From: Fragilaria crotonensis
Taxonomy: Eukaryota > Bacillariophyta > Fragilariophyceae > Fragilariales > Fragilariaceae
Direction of reading: 5' to 3'
DNA: 54,568 bases
NCBI GenBank assembly: GCA_022925895.1
Contig: JAKSYS010000414.1
Coordinates: forward strand, 1-54,568
Below, one piece after another: positions 18,841-31,240 of this stretch (within the stretch, counting starts at the first letter, position 1; each line of letters starts with the position of its first letter). A program made the translations under genes and the position numbers. The notes beneath the pieces are model-generated. The model was not told the origin of the DNA, did not search any database, and worked only from the letters and a program-made list of their open reading frames with translations.

Positions 18841-20967
18841 TTAACTTGAAAGACCCAGCATCTTGGATCTTCCTGACACTTCGTACTTTCCATACTTTTT
18901 CCACTTTTCAGCGGCTATAACAGCCTCCTTTGGTTCCGGAAGACGGTGCCAAATGTTCAAGTCCTTTAGTTGTACCGGTACTCCTAACTTGCCTTCACTG
19001 TTCGCCACCTGTTGTCCATCATCAGCACCATTGATGCCAACATTGCCGCATTGATGCAAGGTCCCATCGAGTCCAACAATCAATGCATGGACGTAGCCAC
19101 ATTCAACATCAATGGCCTTGATCGGAGCACCAGACTTTGGGTTTGTCAGTTGGACGTGTCGGGGGATGTTCACTATGCCACTGGTTTCTCCCAACCCAAT
19201 ACGACCTCCGTCAGCTTTACCCCAAGAGTAAACCTTACCGTCCGTCGCCACAGCCATGCTCATGTCAACACCAGCGCTGATTTGCATTATTTTAATGTTC
19301 TCATTCACTGCATGGAAACATAAGGATTAGCAATGAACGAGGTCATTAAATTGTCAGCACACAATGCGATCGTTCGCAGACTCACCAAACTCCATCACTT
19401 TCATGGGATACATGTGAGAGCAGTTGTCTCCGTGACCGAGCGCCCCGGTGACTCCAGAGCCGCATGTGTAAACGCCACCGCTATCGTCCAAAAGAATGGT
19501 GTGGCGATGTCCAGCACTGGCTCCCACAATCTTAACACCTTGCAATGAGTCAATCAGTTTGGGAATGCATTGGTCGCTAGCATCGTCCAAGGTCATGTTG
19601 ATCATGTCCAGGTGTTCTTGGAGAGCTTCTTGTTCACGCATTTCGCGGACAGCCGCCAAATCTTCGACACGCGGTGCCGCTGCCACAGCTCCCTCAAATC
19701 CAACATCATCGTCCAAGTCTCCACCGGCCAAGTTCGTGTCTGGGTCATGCTCATAAGGAGTGAACGACCGACCCAAAACGCCATACCGACCAAAGCCCAT
19801 GGACCAAACTTCTCCCTCCTCCGTGATTGCCAGAGTATGTCGGCACCCACATGCCACAGACAAGACACACTCATCTTCCAATCCACCTTTCTCGACTTGT
19901 TTCGGACTCACTTGCGGTCGTTTGTCGGCATGTCCTAGCATTCCTAAAAATCCGTCGCCGAACGTGAAGAGGTCACCATCGGAATTGACTGCCGCTGAGT
20001 GAATTTCTCCCGCAGACACGCACGTTATACGCATCCCATTAAAGAATGAAATGTACGTTGGCTTGATGTAATCTGGAAGTTGCTTAGCACCGCTGTAACC
20101 ATGTCCCAGTTGTCCATAGCTGCCATTTCCACAACTCAAGACACGTCCAGTGTCTGTCAAAAAGAGGGAATGCGCCACTCGGACAAGACCACCGCCCGCC
20201 GAGACTTGTACCACACGGACGCCGTATCCCAAACTTCCAAAGAGACGTTCAGGATGCGCAACATCATCGCGATGGCCCGTACCAAGCTGACCGCGACGGC
20301 CAACGCCCCAGGCGGCAGCTCCGCTTCCCCCGGGTCCAGATAGGGTGCCATCACCTCCAATCCGAGTGACAGAATGTTCAGGAGAGCACGAGGCGAATCG
20401 ACCATTGATGCAAGTGGGGAGTTCAATCGGCTTTTTTGGGTTGCCAGTTTTCAAGTGGCAGTAGCCACATACACCTTCTTCCAAAAATCTCGCGTACCCG
20501 ATGAACTCATCGCAATCACCTCGTCCTTGAGACTTTTTCTGTTTACGGGTGACGACTCGTTTCGTATCACCACCTCCATACGATGCTTCCACAATGGCCC
20601 GTGCCTCCGTCTGGTCAGGACACAAGTGCGTGTGCCTCAATCGGTCCGCAATGTAGTCGAGTCGCGCCTCGGCGAGAGCATAATTCCATGTTTGGCATGT
20701 GGAAATCACACATCCCAACTCCCTTGCGGACAAGAAGGTCCAAATTTGTCTGACGGCCACTTCTGGAAGATCAAGAATCCAACATGTACCGTCACTGCCG
20801 CTGCTTTTGTTCGCATTGGCGTCGGCCAAGGCAGCTTTCCGTGCGGCTTCGGCCGCATCGGCACGTGCCTTTTCCTCTTCCTTGGCTCTCTTTTTGGCCT
20901 CTCGTTCTTCCTTCTTGCGGGCCGCCGCCAGTTGGCGTTCAGCCTTTTCTTCTGCGGATCGTGCCAT
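18841..20967 (-). CDS. F-box protein with RCC1 repeats
   Basis: This is a two-exon gene: 20967-19386 and 19307-18841. The 78-bp intron 19385-19308 (GTGAGT...CATGCAG) joins GAG TTT G with TG AAT in frame. Residues 1-60 are a Lys/Glu/Ala-rich coiled coil. An F-box-like helix pair follows at about 62-110 ([25 protein letters not shown]). Then come RCC1-type blades, recognisable as [66 protein letters not shown] and [14 protein letters not shown]. The F-box suggests a substrate adaptor of an SCF ubiquitin ligase, with the RCC1 propeller binding the substrate; this is inferred from domains. The gene is intact apart from the intron. RCC1-family proteins of this style are common in algae, so a specific target cannot be named. 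Confidence 0.85.
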
Positions 20968-21668
20968 TTTTCTTGTGTCTTTTGAGATTTACTATCTAAT
21001 GTTGTGATGGTTGTTCGACTTTGGCAGTGCCTACAGTGAAGGCAGATTCGAAGCGAACTATGTGCACGGAATCTCGTTGGGGTGTGTTTCGTGGACGACA
21101 TCCATTCCTTTTTTCCGTACTCACATTTCAGTGTTTCCTATCCTCGTGTGTCGTGTGCGCCTGTCCTTCCTACTCGGAGTCGTATATGCCAAAACTTGAT
21201 GGAGGTGCACCCGTACGTGGAAAAATATGGTACCTTGTACTTGTACACTGGAAGAGAACAAATGATAGAGTGCATTGTGGACTCCAGTTTATGTTGTACT
21301 GTACTCGGAGTACGTTGTACCTATGGCATCGAGTATAAGTATAAGCGTACGGGGCAAAAGAACTTCAGTACTGTAGTACCAGGTACCGTCGTACAACAGT
21401 ACTGGCGTACTCGACAGTGGACTCTTGCAGTGCAATCCATCCTATTGTACGGGTAGCCCGTGCCAGCGCACTCAAACTTCCATCCGACAACGAATCTAGC
21501 GACAAAACCGAAGAACGACACCCATGGCACATGATTCTCATCGATTTCTCAGTGCATTTCCGCAGAGTTGACATGCTTCGACTTTGTTGATTCACCAGAG
21601 ACGAACAATCATTAGTCCGTCATCCGTTTTATTTGATTTCATTCATAGGTCATCCCAAGTCACTACAG
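20968..21668. other. Divergent promoter region between RCC1-type gene and pol eta
   Basis: These two genes are transcribed away from each other, so both promoters must lie here. The middle (about 21210-21450) is dense in GTAC words (GGTACC, TTGTAC, AGTACTG). No TATA box or known operator could be assigned. No gene was seen. Confidence 0.45.
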
Positions 21669-23885
21669 ATGCAGGGAAATGAAGATTACGATCGTCGTGT
21701 CGTTCTGCATTTTGATGTCGATGCCATGTACGTGGCGTGCGAACGAGAGTTGAACCCTGACTTGCGAGGTGTTCCCGTTGGTGTATGCCAGTAAGTGAAA
21801 CGGATCCGGTTCATGATGATCGGCTTCATCGTGTAATGTGTTGTTGTTCTTGTCAACTTGTCATTGTTCTGGATTCGGTTGTCATCGTTAACAATATGCG
21901 GAGATCACAATGCAAGCGTCACTAACTCGTGATTGTAAACCATGCAATCTCCCTCTAAGATACAATCCTTTCGGAAAATTGCAAGAAACGAGTGCTAATG
22001 ACGTTGATCGACGCGTCATCATCCGGAATGGGACCATTCAATGTCACGACGACGCCAACGGGTCCTTGATAGCCGTCTCGTACGAAGCACGAGCTGCGGG
22101 AGTCAAACGCAACGATCGAGGATTGGATGCAAGAATCAAGTGTCCCACCCTCACGATTGTTCAGGTTCCAGTCAAACGTGGCAAGGCAGATTTGTCGCTC
22201 TATCGGAGTGCCAGTGATCGAGTCTTTCAAGTACTCATTGATTCTATCGTCCAGTCCAATTCGAAAAATCCTACTCCGAGTTTAGTACAGGTAGAAATCG
22301 CCTCCATCGATGAAGTCTATCTGGATGTCACCGACCTGTGCCAATTCATTTTGAACGACCAATACCATGATTGGGATGACATCATATCAGTGGCCTCCAG
22401 TGTCACAACGGTGGGTGGCATTGAGACCATGACCCAGGCGGCACATGTTGCCAACGCGCTCAAGAAGGATGAAGTGCGGAAGGGGTCAGCATGGCAAATC
22501 CGCGACGCCACAACCACACTGGATCCAGGTAGTTTGGAATGGTGGAATCGACGTCGAGAGGGATGGAACAATGGAGAACAAATGTTGGCCGTGGGGGCCT
22601 ACGGCAAGGGCTCGTGCGGCCATTCTAGATGCCTTTGAAGGTGTCTATACTCTCTGGAGGAATATCGTCCAATAAGACACTTGCCAAACTAGCGTCGGGA
22701 TTGAAAAGCCGAATCGACAAACGCTGATACATCGAGGCAACCCAGTGGCTCTCGAAACTATTTTATCCCCTTCCGTTGGATCGAATTCGTGGATTAGGGG
22801 TAAGCTGGGTGTCATGGTCGGTGAAATTGAATGTCACAACACTGGGCCAATTGGCCCAAGTTTCCTGTGACGTTGACCAGTACCTTCTCAGACGACATGG
22901 CAAGGTTTCTCTATGATATCGGAAGGGTATTTGCCGGGATGCTGTGACGACACGGACTAAACCGAAGAGTATTTCCTGCGGCAAAACTTTTCGTGGCAAG
23001 TTGGCCATTACGGATTCCGAAACGTTAAGAAAGTGGACCGAAGAGCTTTGTGAGGGCTTGTTGGAACGAGTCTCGGCTGATCGAGACCAACACAATCGAA
23101 TGCCGAAATTGTTAGTGACAAGTATACATTTCAACTCGTCGGATAGTCATGTGTCCAAATCTGGCATGGCTCCGAGAAGTCTGGAATCCTTTTCCAAAGT
23201 TTGCGTCGATCTGATGGAAAAGCTAGCTGCTACGAAACCGGACACCCCTATTATTGGACTTACGGTTGCTGCAACCACCTTTGTGGATGTCGCCAAGGGG
23301 TCTGCCTCGATCACTGCAGCCTTCAATCGCACGGTTGCATCTGATAGTATCGGCTTAAGCACTGTATGCGATCCCCCAATGTCTGACCATGAATCGAAAC
23401 GAAGTGTCAAACCAGCATCGGCCATGGATCGATGGCTGCAAAGTCAGAGCGCTGTCGACGAGAAGAAGGCGACGGACTGCAGAACAGTTTTCTCGAGCGT
23501 TGTCTCGCAAAAGGCAGATCGTCCAGGAGGGACGATACAGCGATTTCTGTCAAATCATTCTTTGACATCGCCCAGTAATGACTTGATGTGCGCTGATCAA
23601 GACATTGACCCGGAAGTCTGGAGGGAGTTACCGGAGGACGTTCGAATATCCTTGCAAAAGGAATGGGAAGCGATACCGCGGCGTCCGCTGCAAGCACGCC
23701 CGTCTGTTGCTTCGATAGCCAAGCGAACGTCACAAGCGAACTTCACGACAGCGCACGACATTGATCCAGAAGTTTGGAATGAGCTCCCGGAGGAAATTCG
23801 ATCATCGCTGCGCCTAGAGTTTGGAAAACAATCCAAGAAGGCTAGAACAGGGATTGCGTCTTTTTTCGTTCCTACCGAACGATGA
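21669..23885 (+). CDS. POLH: DNA polymerase eta (Y-family translesion polymerase)
   Basis: This copies past UV photoproducts in the nucleus. Exon 1 (21669-21790) encodes the first palm motif VVLHFDVDAMYVACERELN. Intron 21791-21959 (GTAAGT...CTAAG, with ACTAAC branch-like site) leads to exon 2, which begins QYNPFGKLQ. The second catalytic block is EIASIDEVYLDVT (about 22297-22335), supplying the Asp-Glu pair. The eta-specific block SGGISSNK...LAKLASGLKK lies near 22655-22710. Between 22590 and 22950 the protein is spread over all three frames by at least five small indels, several in short G or A runs. From 22944 the frame is clean to the stop. The C-terminal tail has two ubiquitin-binding motifs (DIDPEVWRELPEDV near 23602 and DIDPEVWNELPEEI near 23758) and ends in TGIASFFVP, a PCNA-binding-like box. 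REV3 follows 593 bp downstream on the same strand. Confidence 0.85.
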
Positions 23886-24478
23886 TGGATCATGTAATCG
23901 TTGTTTTGGAGCATTCGTTAAGAATATGAAGCGTAACAGGTTGGAGTACAAGTACTCCATTTACCACATTCCGCCTGTCGAATGGTGATGTCGTTCACAG
24001 CTTTCTTCGCTTCCCTGTTGTTCCCACTTCCCACCATCACAGAAAAGTCAAAACTTCCCTCCGACCTTTTACTCTGGGAGCGTACTGTTGGATACAGAAG
24101 TACTGGAGTACCAGTACCTTGTAGCTTGTACATAAATGCATTAGGGTTCTCCTGTGCCGGTACGACGTACTTCCTGCATCGCGTAACGGTATCGCAGTAG
24201 AATACTTCCTACACAGTAATCAGGGTACTCCAGTACGGAGTACTAGAGTACTCCGAGTACAGGTAGTCGGAGTGCAACACTTCGAGTGCCAAGGAGCAAA
24301 AAGCACATCATTCACATGCTCGTAGCGAATCTCGAGGGTCGCACGTAACACTGTTGAAAGAGTTCCCAATTGGCGATGAGGGTCTATGATTAATGTGTCA
24401 TTGTGCTTTCCCTTCCCTATTCGTCATCTTGCCTTAGCTAAACCTCATGTTGATTCCGAACGCTTTCACTTATAACTC
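23886..24478. promoter_or_regulatory. Pol eta-REV3 spacer, GTAC-dense
   Basis: This 593-bp spacer holds the 3' end of pol eta and the 5' flank of REV3. Between about 24080 and 24262 at least eleven GTAC tetramers occur, many as AGTACT, AGTACC or GGTACT. Whether this is a binding-site array or a general sequence bias of this genome is unknown. No TATA box was assigned. Confidence 0.4.
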
Positions 24479-27400
24479 ATGGGCGTCTTGGATGAAAGCG
24501 AGAACCATACTCCTTTCTCGTTGTCAAATGAGGACAATCTTTCATTGGATCACGACGCCACGCCCAATAGCGCAGGCTTTGCAGCTCCGTATCATGATGA
24601 CAACGAGCTGGATGACGAGCTTCCCTTCATTTCAGTACTCAATATTGTGATAGATCATTGTATGGTGGATCCAACTCCCATGGAACCAAAGGAATTTGAG
24701 AAGCGACAAAAGGTACCCGTCCTTCGTGTCTTTGGTCCTGTTGTTCGTGGGGGGAGCGACGAAGAACCGTGGCAATCCTGTTGTCTGTACATCCACGGTG
24801 CATTTCCCTATCTTTTAGCACGCCCCGTTGCGGCAGGTCCTGACGGCTCGTCGACGGCAGTTTCGGCTGGAGAAGGATACGTAGATTGGGATTCGGTCCA
24901 GTCAGTGAAGGCAATCACGTCCCAGCTGACGGACACTTTGGAAAGCATGATTCAAGAGTCCTTGGAAGGATCTCCTTCTGTTAACAGCACAAGCAAGGCT
25001 CGTCCTACCAGGATCATTCGATCGATATCTGTAGTGGTGGGTAGAGGATTCTACACCTACTGTCCTGGCCCTGCAGCTCCCTTTTTGCGTGTTGAATACT
25101 ACGACCCCAAATTGCGATGGAAAGTTAAAATGATGCTCGAACGAGGTCTGGATCTACCAAAGAGTTTCCATCCTGATCCAGAGCAATACGATCAACATCT
25201 GCCGAGTAAATCCACTACAGACGCACTCACCTTTCATTGCTACGAAGCACACATTCCGTACACCATGCAGTTCTTCAAAGACTGGAACCTCGCCGGGATG
25301 TCCTACATCCATCTCTCTCCCGGTGGAAAATTTCGAACACCTCTTCCCAAGAGCCATCGACCTCGCACCAAGATGGTTTCCTCTCTGCCCCTTGCAAATA
25401 TCTTTGTCCAAGACAATACTGACGCCGATCACATTTGGCAAGACTCAGCTTGTTGCAAATCTCTGAGTTACGACAGTCGGGAAGGAAATCACATGCGTCA
25501 GTCCTCCTCTGTGGAAGATTCAAGTCAAGAGTCCAACATGATGAGGCGAGATCCCGTGTGGAGCAAAAAAGAAACAAGTTGCGACCTGGAGTTTGATTGC
25601 AGTGTCGACCAAATCATGAACATTCGCACGGTCATGATGTCCAAGAGTGGCGATAATTCAGTTCAGTGGAGAGCAGTTCCGTCATTACGCGAGATTTGGA
25701 GGCAGGAACGCCGACGCATGTCGCTGTTGTTACCACCTAAAGATGATTTTTGAGTCAGCCAGAGCATCCAGCAGCACCTCCATTTACGCTCAACGTTAAG
25801 CAGGACGCCTCCGTTCCTGGGACAAGACTTGCCGTCTTGGGTATGAAAAAACTTATGCGTGTCAGTCAAGGATTGGAGCAAGAATTCAATCGCGCCATGA
25901 AGCAAATAATTCATCGGTACTCTGCGCAAGTCCTTCGGGCGGACCAAATGTTGTCAGCACGAAAGCAATGCAACCCACTGTTGAACAGTGTTGCCCTTAC
26001 CCAAGACTCATCAGGACCCGACGATGCCGATGCCCTGGACGCACTCGCAGCACTGGGTGGTCAGTTCGGACAAGATGCTGGAGTTTCAGAGAGCCAAGTT
26101 GGTCACTTGGCAGACGTTCCGTCTTTATCACAGATTCCTGACGACGAATACGAAGGGTGCAGTTCTCTTCAGTCAGCGAGTCGACAGGGAGAAAGCGTGG
26201 AAGAGAGTCAATATGAGCATGTCGAGGACTACATAGACCCAAGCACATTAGCTCCCTACGACGATTTTGAAGAGGACGAAGAGGAGTACATGGATGAACA
26301 TGAGTTTGAGCTGGCACTGACAATGCTTGAGAACGGCATTGCGAGAAAGGAGTCACATAGCACGACATACCCTCCCAGCCACTCCCAGCTGGAATCTGTT
26401 GCCTGGAGCAAGGCGGACAGCTCTGATGAAAGCGGAGGTGACGATGAGCGGGAGCCAGTATTGAATGCAACCACTCCAATTTCGAGGTGCTCTTTACCGC
26501 CGTCGATGCCAGCCTCGACTCCTCCTCGACTTCCAGTCGTGTCGTAACCACTCGAATCGCCGGCACTCTCTTCGCCCCAAGCATTCTCCGCCGTCTAGAG
26601 CACAAGTCGAATCAAGGAAGTTACTGGTACCACGACTCGTTGTCTTTATCAACTCGAACGTCATAGGTCTGCACCAACGTGGTTGATCCACATCCCGATA
26701 CATGGCTCTGCGTGAAAATCTACTGACTCAAAATTGGTGTCGCCCACTTGGGGACCGCGTTGGACCGAGGGAAGGTTCATCATCACCTCAGTGGCGAAAC
26801 CTCCGTCCCGGTTTGAAGTCGAGTCATGGTTGAAGAAACAGGCTCGGAACAGTATCACAAAGGAAGTCTCGTCGTCAAAGCCGGAATCAAAGCACGTTGG
26901 ATGTGTATCGAAACTAACGGGGGTGCAATTACAGATAGACGACAATTCCAGACAGTTGACAGCAGCGATGACCACTAATCGGAAACGACGGCGCGTTGAG
27001 TTCAACGGCGCAGTTCAAGAAGTAGAGCAAGTCGAGTGGTCGACAAGTCAACCGGTGCCTTCTCAATCTCAGTCGTGTTCTCAGAAAGATACTGCTATAA
27101 GAGCAGACGGGGGATTGGACTCGCTTTCAAAGGTTTCTAGTCCAGAAGTAGGAAACCCTCAATGTGGAAACGCATTGTCGTTCCAGATGACTGGTTCTGC
27201 CAGCAACAGTGAATCGCAAGAATCAGCACAACCTCTAGATGGAATCGGGCAGCAAGGTGGAAGGATATTTGTTGAAGGTGGGGGTGGCCTGAAGACCAAG
27301 ACTAAAGCTTCACCCAAGCGTTCAAATTTCGACGGTCAAGTGACGAACAAGAAATCAGGGATTTCCTCTCTTGATCTGCCCAACCCGCTTACGATAATGT

Positions 27401-30400
27401 CGATCGAGATACATGTCCAATGCCGTACTGGTAGGGCTGGGGTCAGTGATTCAAAGGAAGTTGCGATGAGGCCTAACCCAGAAAAGGATAAAGTTTCGGC
27501 GGTAGTGTATGTCTACGCAAGGGATCCTGGGGGTGGCGAGGCTATGCAGTTCCTAGAAAAGGGATGTGTGTTTGTGCCATCTGAAACCGAGTTGAGAGGA
27601 GCTCCATTTGAAAACAATGTTGCAAGTCAACTCTCGAAGCGCATAGAAGCGTCACTTCCTCGTGTGACGATGGGGGTACATTCAGACGTCACCTTGGAGG
27701 CGGTTCGCGACGAGAAGCAGCTCATGCTTCGCTTTGCGTCGATCGTTAGATGGAAAGATCCTGATATGCTGCTGTCATGGGACTCTCAAGGCAGTGGTCT
27801 TGGGTACATCATCGAGCGAGGGTGCATTCTTGGAAAGTCCGTCAATGCCTCGACGAATTCGCCAAGTAAAACAATTTCAACGGACGTCGATATGGCGCGT
27901 CTGCTTGGGAGGTTTCCAACCGCCAAACAGACCAAGGATAATAGTGCCAAATCTTTCTTTGTTGGGAATAAGGCAGAGGTCGACCGCAAGGAAGTCGATA
28001 AATCCAAAGGTGTGCCCGATGTTGTGGATAATAAGCATCAATGGAAAGGGAGTGGTCTTGGGGCCGAATGGGACGAAAGAGTTGGTCCGGTGTCGCTGCT
28101 GCGTCCATTGTAAGTCTTCTGATTTGTTTGCTTGTTGGTTTGTTGAAAGCGAGAACTCACATAATTTGAAGGTGGGACGACTGGTATTCTCTGGGTGGAA
28201 GCTGGTGGCCGAGGAGGTTAAACACCCGAATTCGTCGTATTTGCCTGCAATGGTGACAACCGTTCTCGGAAAGAGAATTCCTTTCCACGATGATATCGTA
28301 CTTACCGACTGGTATGCTCGCGATTCAGGTAGGGAAGGTGGAGAACGATTCACCATCGATTGACCCAGGCCGTTGCCAGTCTACTCATGCTCGATGGGCT
28401 GGACATCGTCGGCCGAGCAGGCGAGGCTGCCAGGCTTAGCGGAGTGGAATTTTCGCAAAGTTTCCCTGGAATCCGAGGGTCGCAGTACAAGGTCGAAGGT
28501 GTGCTATTGCGGGCGTTGAAAAGCATTCAGTCTGACGAACGCGGAAACAAGAAAGGCGAAGTTAAGACTCCTGGACACCAAGTGCAAAGTCTAAGTAGCG
28601 AAAGCAATTCGCAGACACAAAGCCCGTGGAAACTACGACGAGGTATTGAATCGAAAGAAACGGCTTGTGTGAGTCCTATTCACAATATATCAGATCGATG
28701 CTATTTTTTTTACTCCCCTGGAGTGAATGATACAAACAATCAAGAAGCGCTGGAATGCCAGGCGTTGAATCTAGAACCTCAATCTGGCATTCAAACAGAT
28801 CCTGTCATCGTTTGCGATTTCACAGCCTTGTACCCTTCTTTGGTGATCGCATACAACCTTTGTTACTCCACCATTGCAGGGAAACTGGACTACCACAGTA
28901 CGAGGAGTGAAATGAGGCGTGAAGGACGCACAACGGGAAAACTGGGCCCCTTTCTGTACTCTGAACGACGAAGTGCGACTGTACTTAACCATCACATCAA
29001 ATCTCTTGCGGATAACGAGAAAAATGGAATGAATACTGAGGAAGACGAAAAGTACTACAAAGACAGGGCGTACGCTGTACCAACTGGTTCTATCTATATC
29101 TCCGAGAGCGTTCTGAGAGGAGTCTTACCTCAAGTTCTCGATGAGATACTCAGCACTAGGGCCATGCTCAAGAAGGCGGCGAAGCAATACAAGAAGCTTG
29201 TTCCTAATCTTTCACCCGCCGTCTTGCGTCAACTTGAAGCCCGTCAGCTGGCACTCAAGTATGTTGCCAACGTAACCTATGGTTATACGAGTGCCACTTT
29301 CTCTGGGCGCTGCGCCATGCCCCTGCTGGCGGATACAATTGTCGAATGTGGACGTCGGACGCTCACCAATGCAATGAACTTAGCAAACGAATGGGGAAGA
29401 GACAAAAGTGGGCGATGGTACGGAGCAGAGGTGATTTATGGTGACACAGATTCTGTGTTTGTGAAATTACCCGGTCGTACGGTTCGAGAGGCCTTTGAAT
29501 TTGGAGAGCACTTCTGCAACGTCGTGACTGCTTCCAACCCTCCACCTGTGCAGCTTAAGCTTGAAAAGGTGTATCTTGGCTCCATGATGCAAACCAAGAA
29601 GAAGTATTGCGGCATGAAGTTTGAGTCGAAGGACCAAAAGAAGCCAACGTTCGAAGCCAAGGGAATTGAGACCATTCGAAAGGATCAATGCGCCCTCACA
29701 CAGAAGGTCCTTCGGAATTCACTGGTCACACTTTTTCGCAGTGGTATTGATGACGTTAAATCGTACCTCTTCAGGCAGTGGGCGTTGATTTTGGCGGGGA
29801 ACCTACCTGTTTCAGACTTTATCTTGACTGGGAGAGTTCGCAGCAAATACCGAGGCGGTCGAGTTGGTCCTGTACAAGCCGCCTTGGCCCGTCGATTATC
29901 AGAAGCAGATCCTGGACGGGTCGTTCGCGCAAAGGAGCGGTTGGCTTATGTGATTGTTGCTACTCCAGGCGTGACCTTTCGCCTCCGTGACTGCGTGTTG
30001 ACACCGATGGAACTACTCGAACAATGGGATGCCTTTACCATTCACTCTGCATATTACATTACCAAGCACGTCAATGCTGCTCTTCAACGATGTCTCGGTT
30101 TGGCTCCGTACCATGTTAACGTGAGTGCTTGGTTCGAGTCGTGTCCCAAACCCCGCAAGAGGATCCATCATTGGCCCATTACGAGAAGCGGTAGTAACGT
30201 GATGATATCGTCGTACTTTGGTTCGGATATCTGTTCCCTCTGCGGCAGAAAGTGCCGAGCTGAAGGCAGCGCTCGGGCTGTCGTGTGCGCCGCATGCCGC
30301 AAGGACTCGGTGGAGGCGGTAACAACGGCCATGTACCGCTTGAGCCAAGCTCAAAGGGAAAGTAATTATGTTGCTTCTCAATGTTCCGCGTGCAATGGAT

Positions 30401-30612
30401 GCTTTGAAGATGCATCAACCTTTGCCGTGATGAAGGGAAATGCGTCAACCACTCGTTCTTCCTTGTTGGTCCAAGTGAAGACTACTCCAGGTATTGTTAC
30501 ACCCATTGCGAATTGCACTTGTATAGACTGTCCGACGACGTTTGAAAGGCACCGCCTCCGTGAGGCTGAATTGGAGGCGCAAGCAATTTGCAAATCACTA
30601 GATTTAATTTAG
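24479..30612 (+). CDS. REV3: DNA polymerase zeta catalytic subunit
   Basis: This B-family translesion polymerase extends past lesions after an inserter enzyme such as pol eta. It starts at the ATG at 24479. The N-terminal domain is typical (VLNIVIDHCMVDP, VPVLRVFGP, CCLYIHGAFPYLLARP). A long low-conservation middle contains acidic and Ser-rich parts. Polymerase motifs follow: DFTALYPSLVIAYNLCYST (gat at 28816), KYVANVTYGYTSATFSGR (29259), YGDTDSVF (about 29436) and KKKYCGMKFES (29599). The C-terminus has the CysA zinc motif (CSLCGRKC, CAAC; about 30227-30300) and the CysB iron-sulphur motif (CSACNGC, CTCIDC; about 30382-30530). One intron, 28110-28171 (GTAAGT...TTGAAG), is in phase. Frame breaks occur at T5 25747-25751, between 26530 and 26735 (two or more), at GG 28089-28090 and at CC 28353-28354. 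The C-terminal 750 codons are uninterrupted. Expected length is about 2,000 residues, as in plants. Confidence 0.9.
28110..28171 (+). other. Intron of REV3
   Basis: This 62-bp intron has GTAAGT at the donor and TTTGAAG at the acceptor. Removing it joins the Ser-Ile codons before it to GTG GGA CGA CTG, restoring a conserved REV3 stretch ending EEVKHPNSSYLP. Confidence 0.7.
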
Positions 30613-31240
30613 CTCAAGGGCGACGTCCCTCATTCATCAAATTAGTACCTCTTGTGCTCAATGGACCCCGGTTCATGGCATCATCTCTTGCCCCTGGAGT
30701 ACGACTGAAATTCGAGAATTCTATCGAGGGAAACATCTCCGTCGTTATTTTTCACCAACTTGTGCAGTGCCCGGATGTGATGAGCGCTCTACACACTATG
30801 CATTCGTCTGTGAAGAAAGGCAAGACGTGCGAGTGACACTTCCACAGATGTATGCACTGATTTACGCTATAGGGTGACTTGCTGCAGTGGTTTACTTCTG
30901 TTATGAAAGGATATGTTCTTTCATTCATAAATAGTAATATCTGATACACTTTTCAGCCCTCGCCAGGCTTCCGCATTCATCTCTCGTGATAATACTCCGA
31001 GTACGCAAGGTATGTTTTTCGCATGCAAAGAACTATGGTGGTGCGATGCTTATAAATTGTTGAAGAAGTTGATTCGATGACATGAATGACACGGATAATC
31101 GACTTGCACAATAAATTACACATCGATTCAGAACCCTCGGACTCAAGACGCTAATGAAAAGCGATTTATCACAGTAGAAGAAACAGCAGAAACCACCTTG
31201 AAGCATCACATGGTACCACGGCAGTTGGTGGTACGCAAAA
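30613..31240. other. Convergent 3' region of REV3 and the glycosyltransferase
   Basis: Two genes converge here and no further gene was seen. AT-rich stretches around 30930-31130 could hold polyadenylation signals. Confidence 0.4.

Noticed and set aside
20374-20985. 203-codon plus-strand frame
   Set aside because: Antisense shadow of the RCC1/F-box gene; the minus strand carries the conserved repeats.
25997-26605. 202-codon minus-strand frame
   Set aside because: Antisense to the REV3 middle region, with no protein-like pattern.
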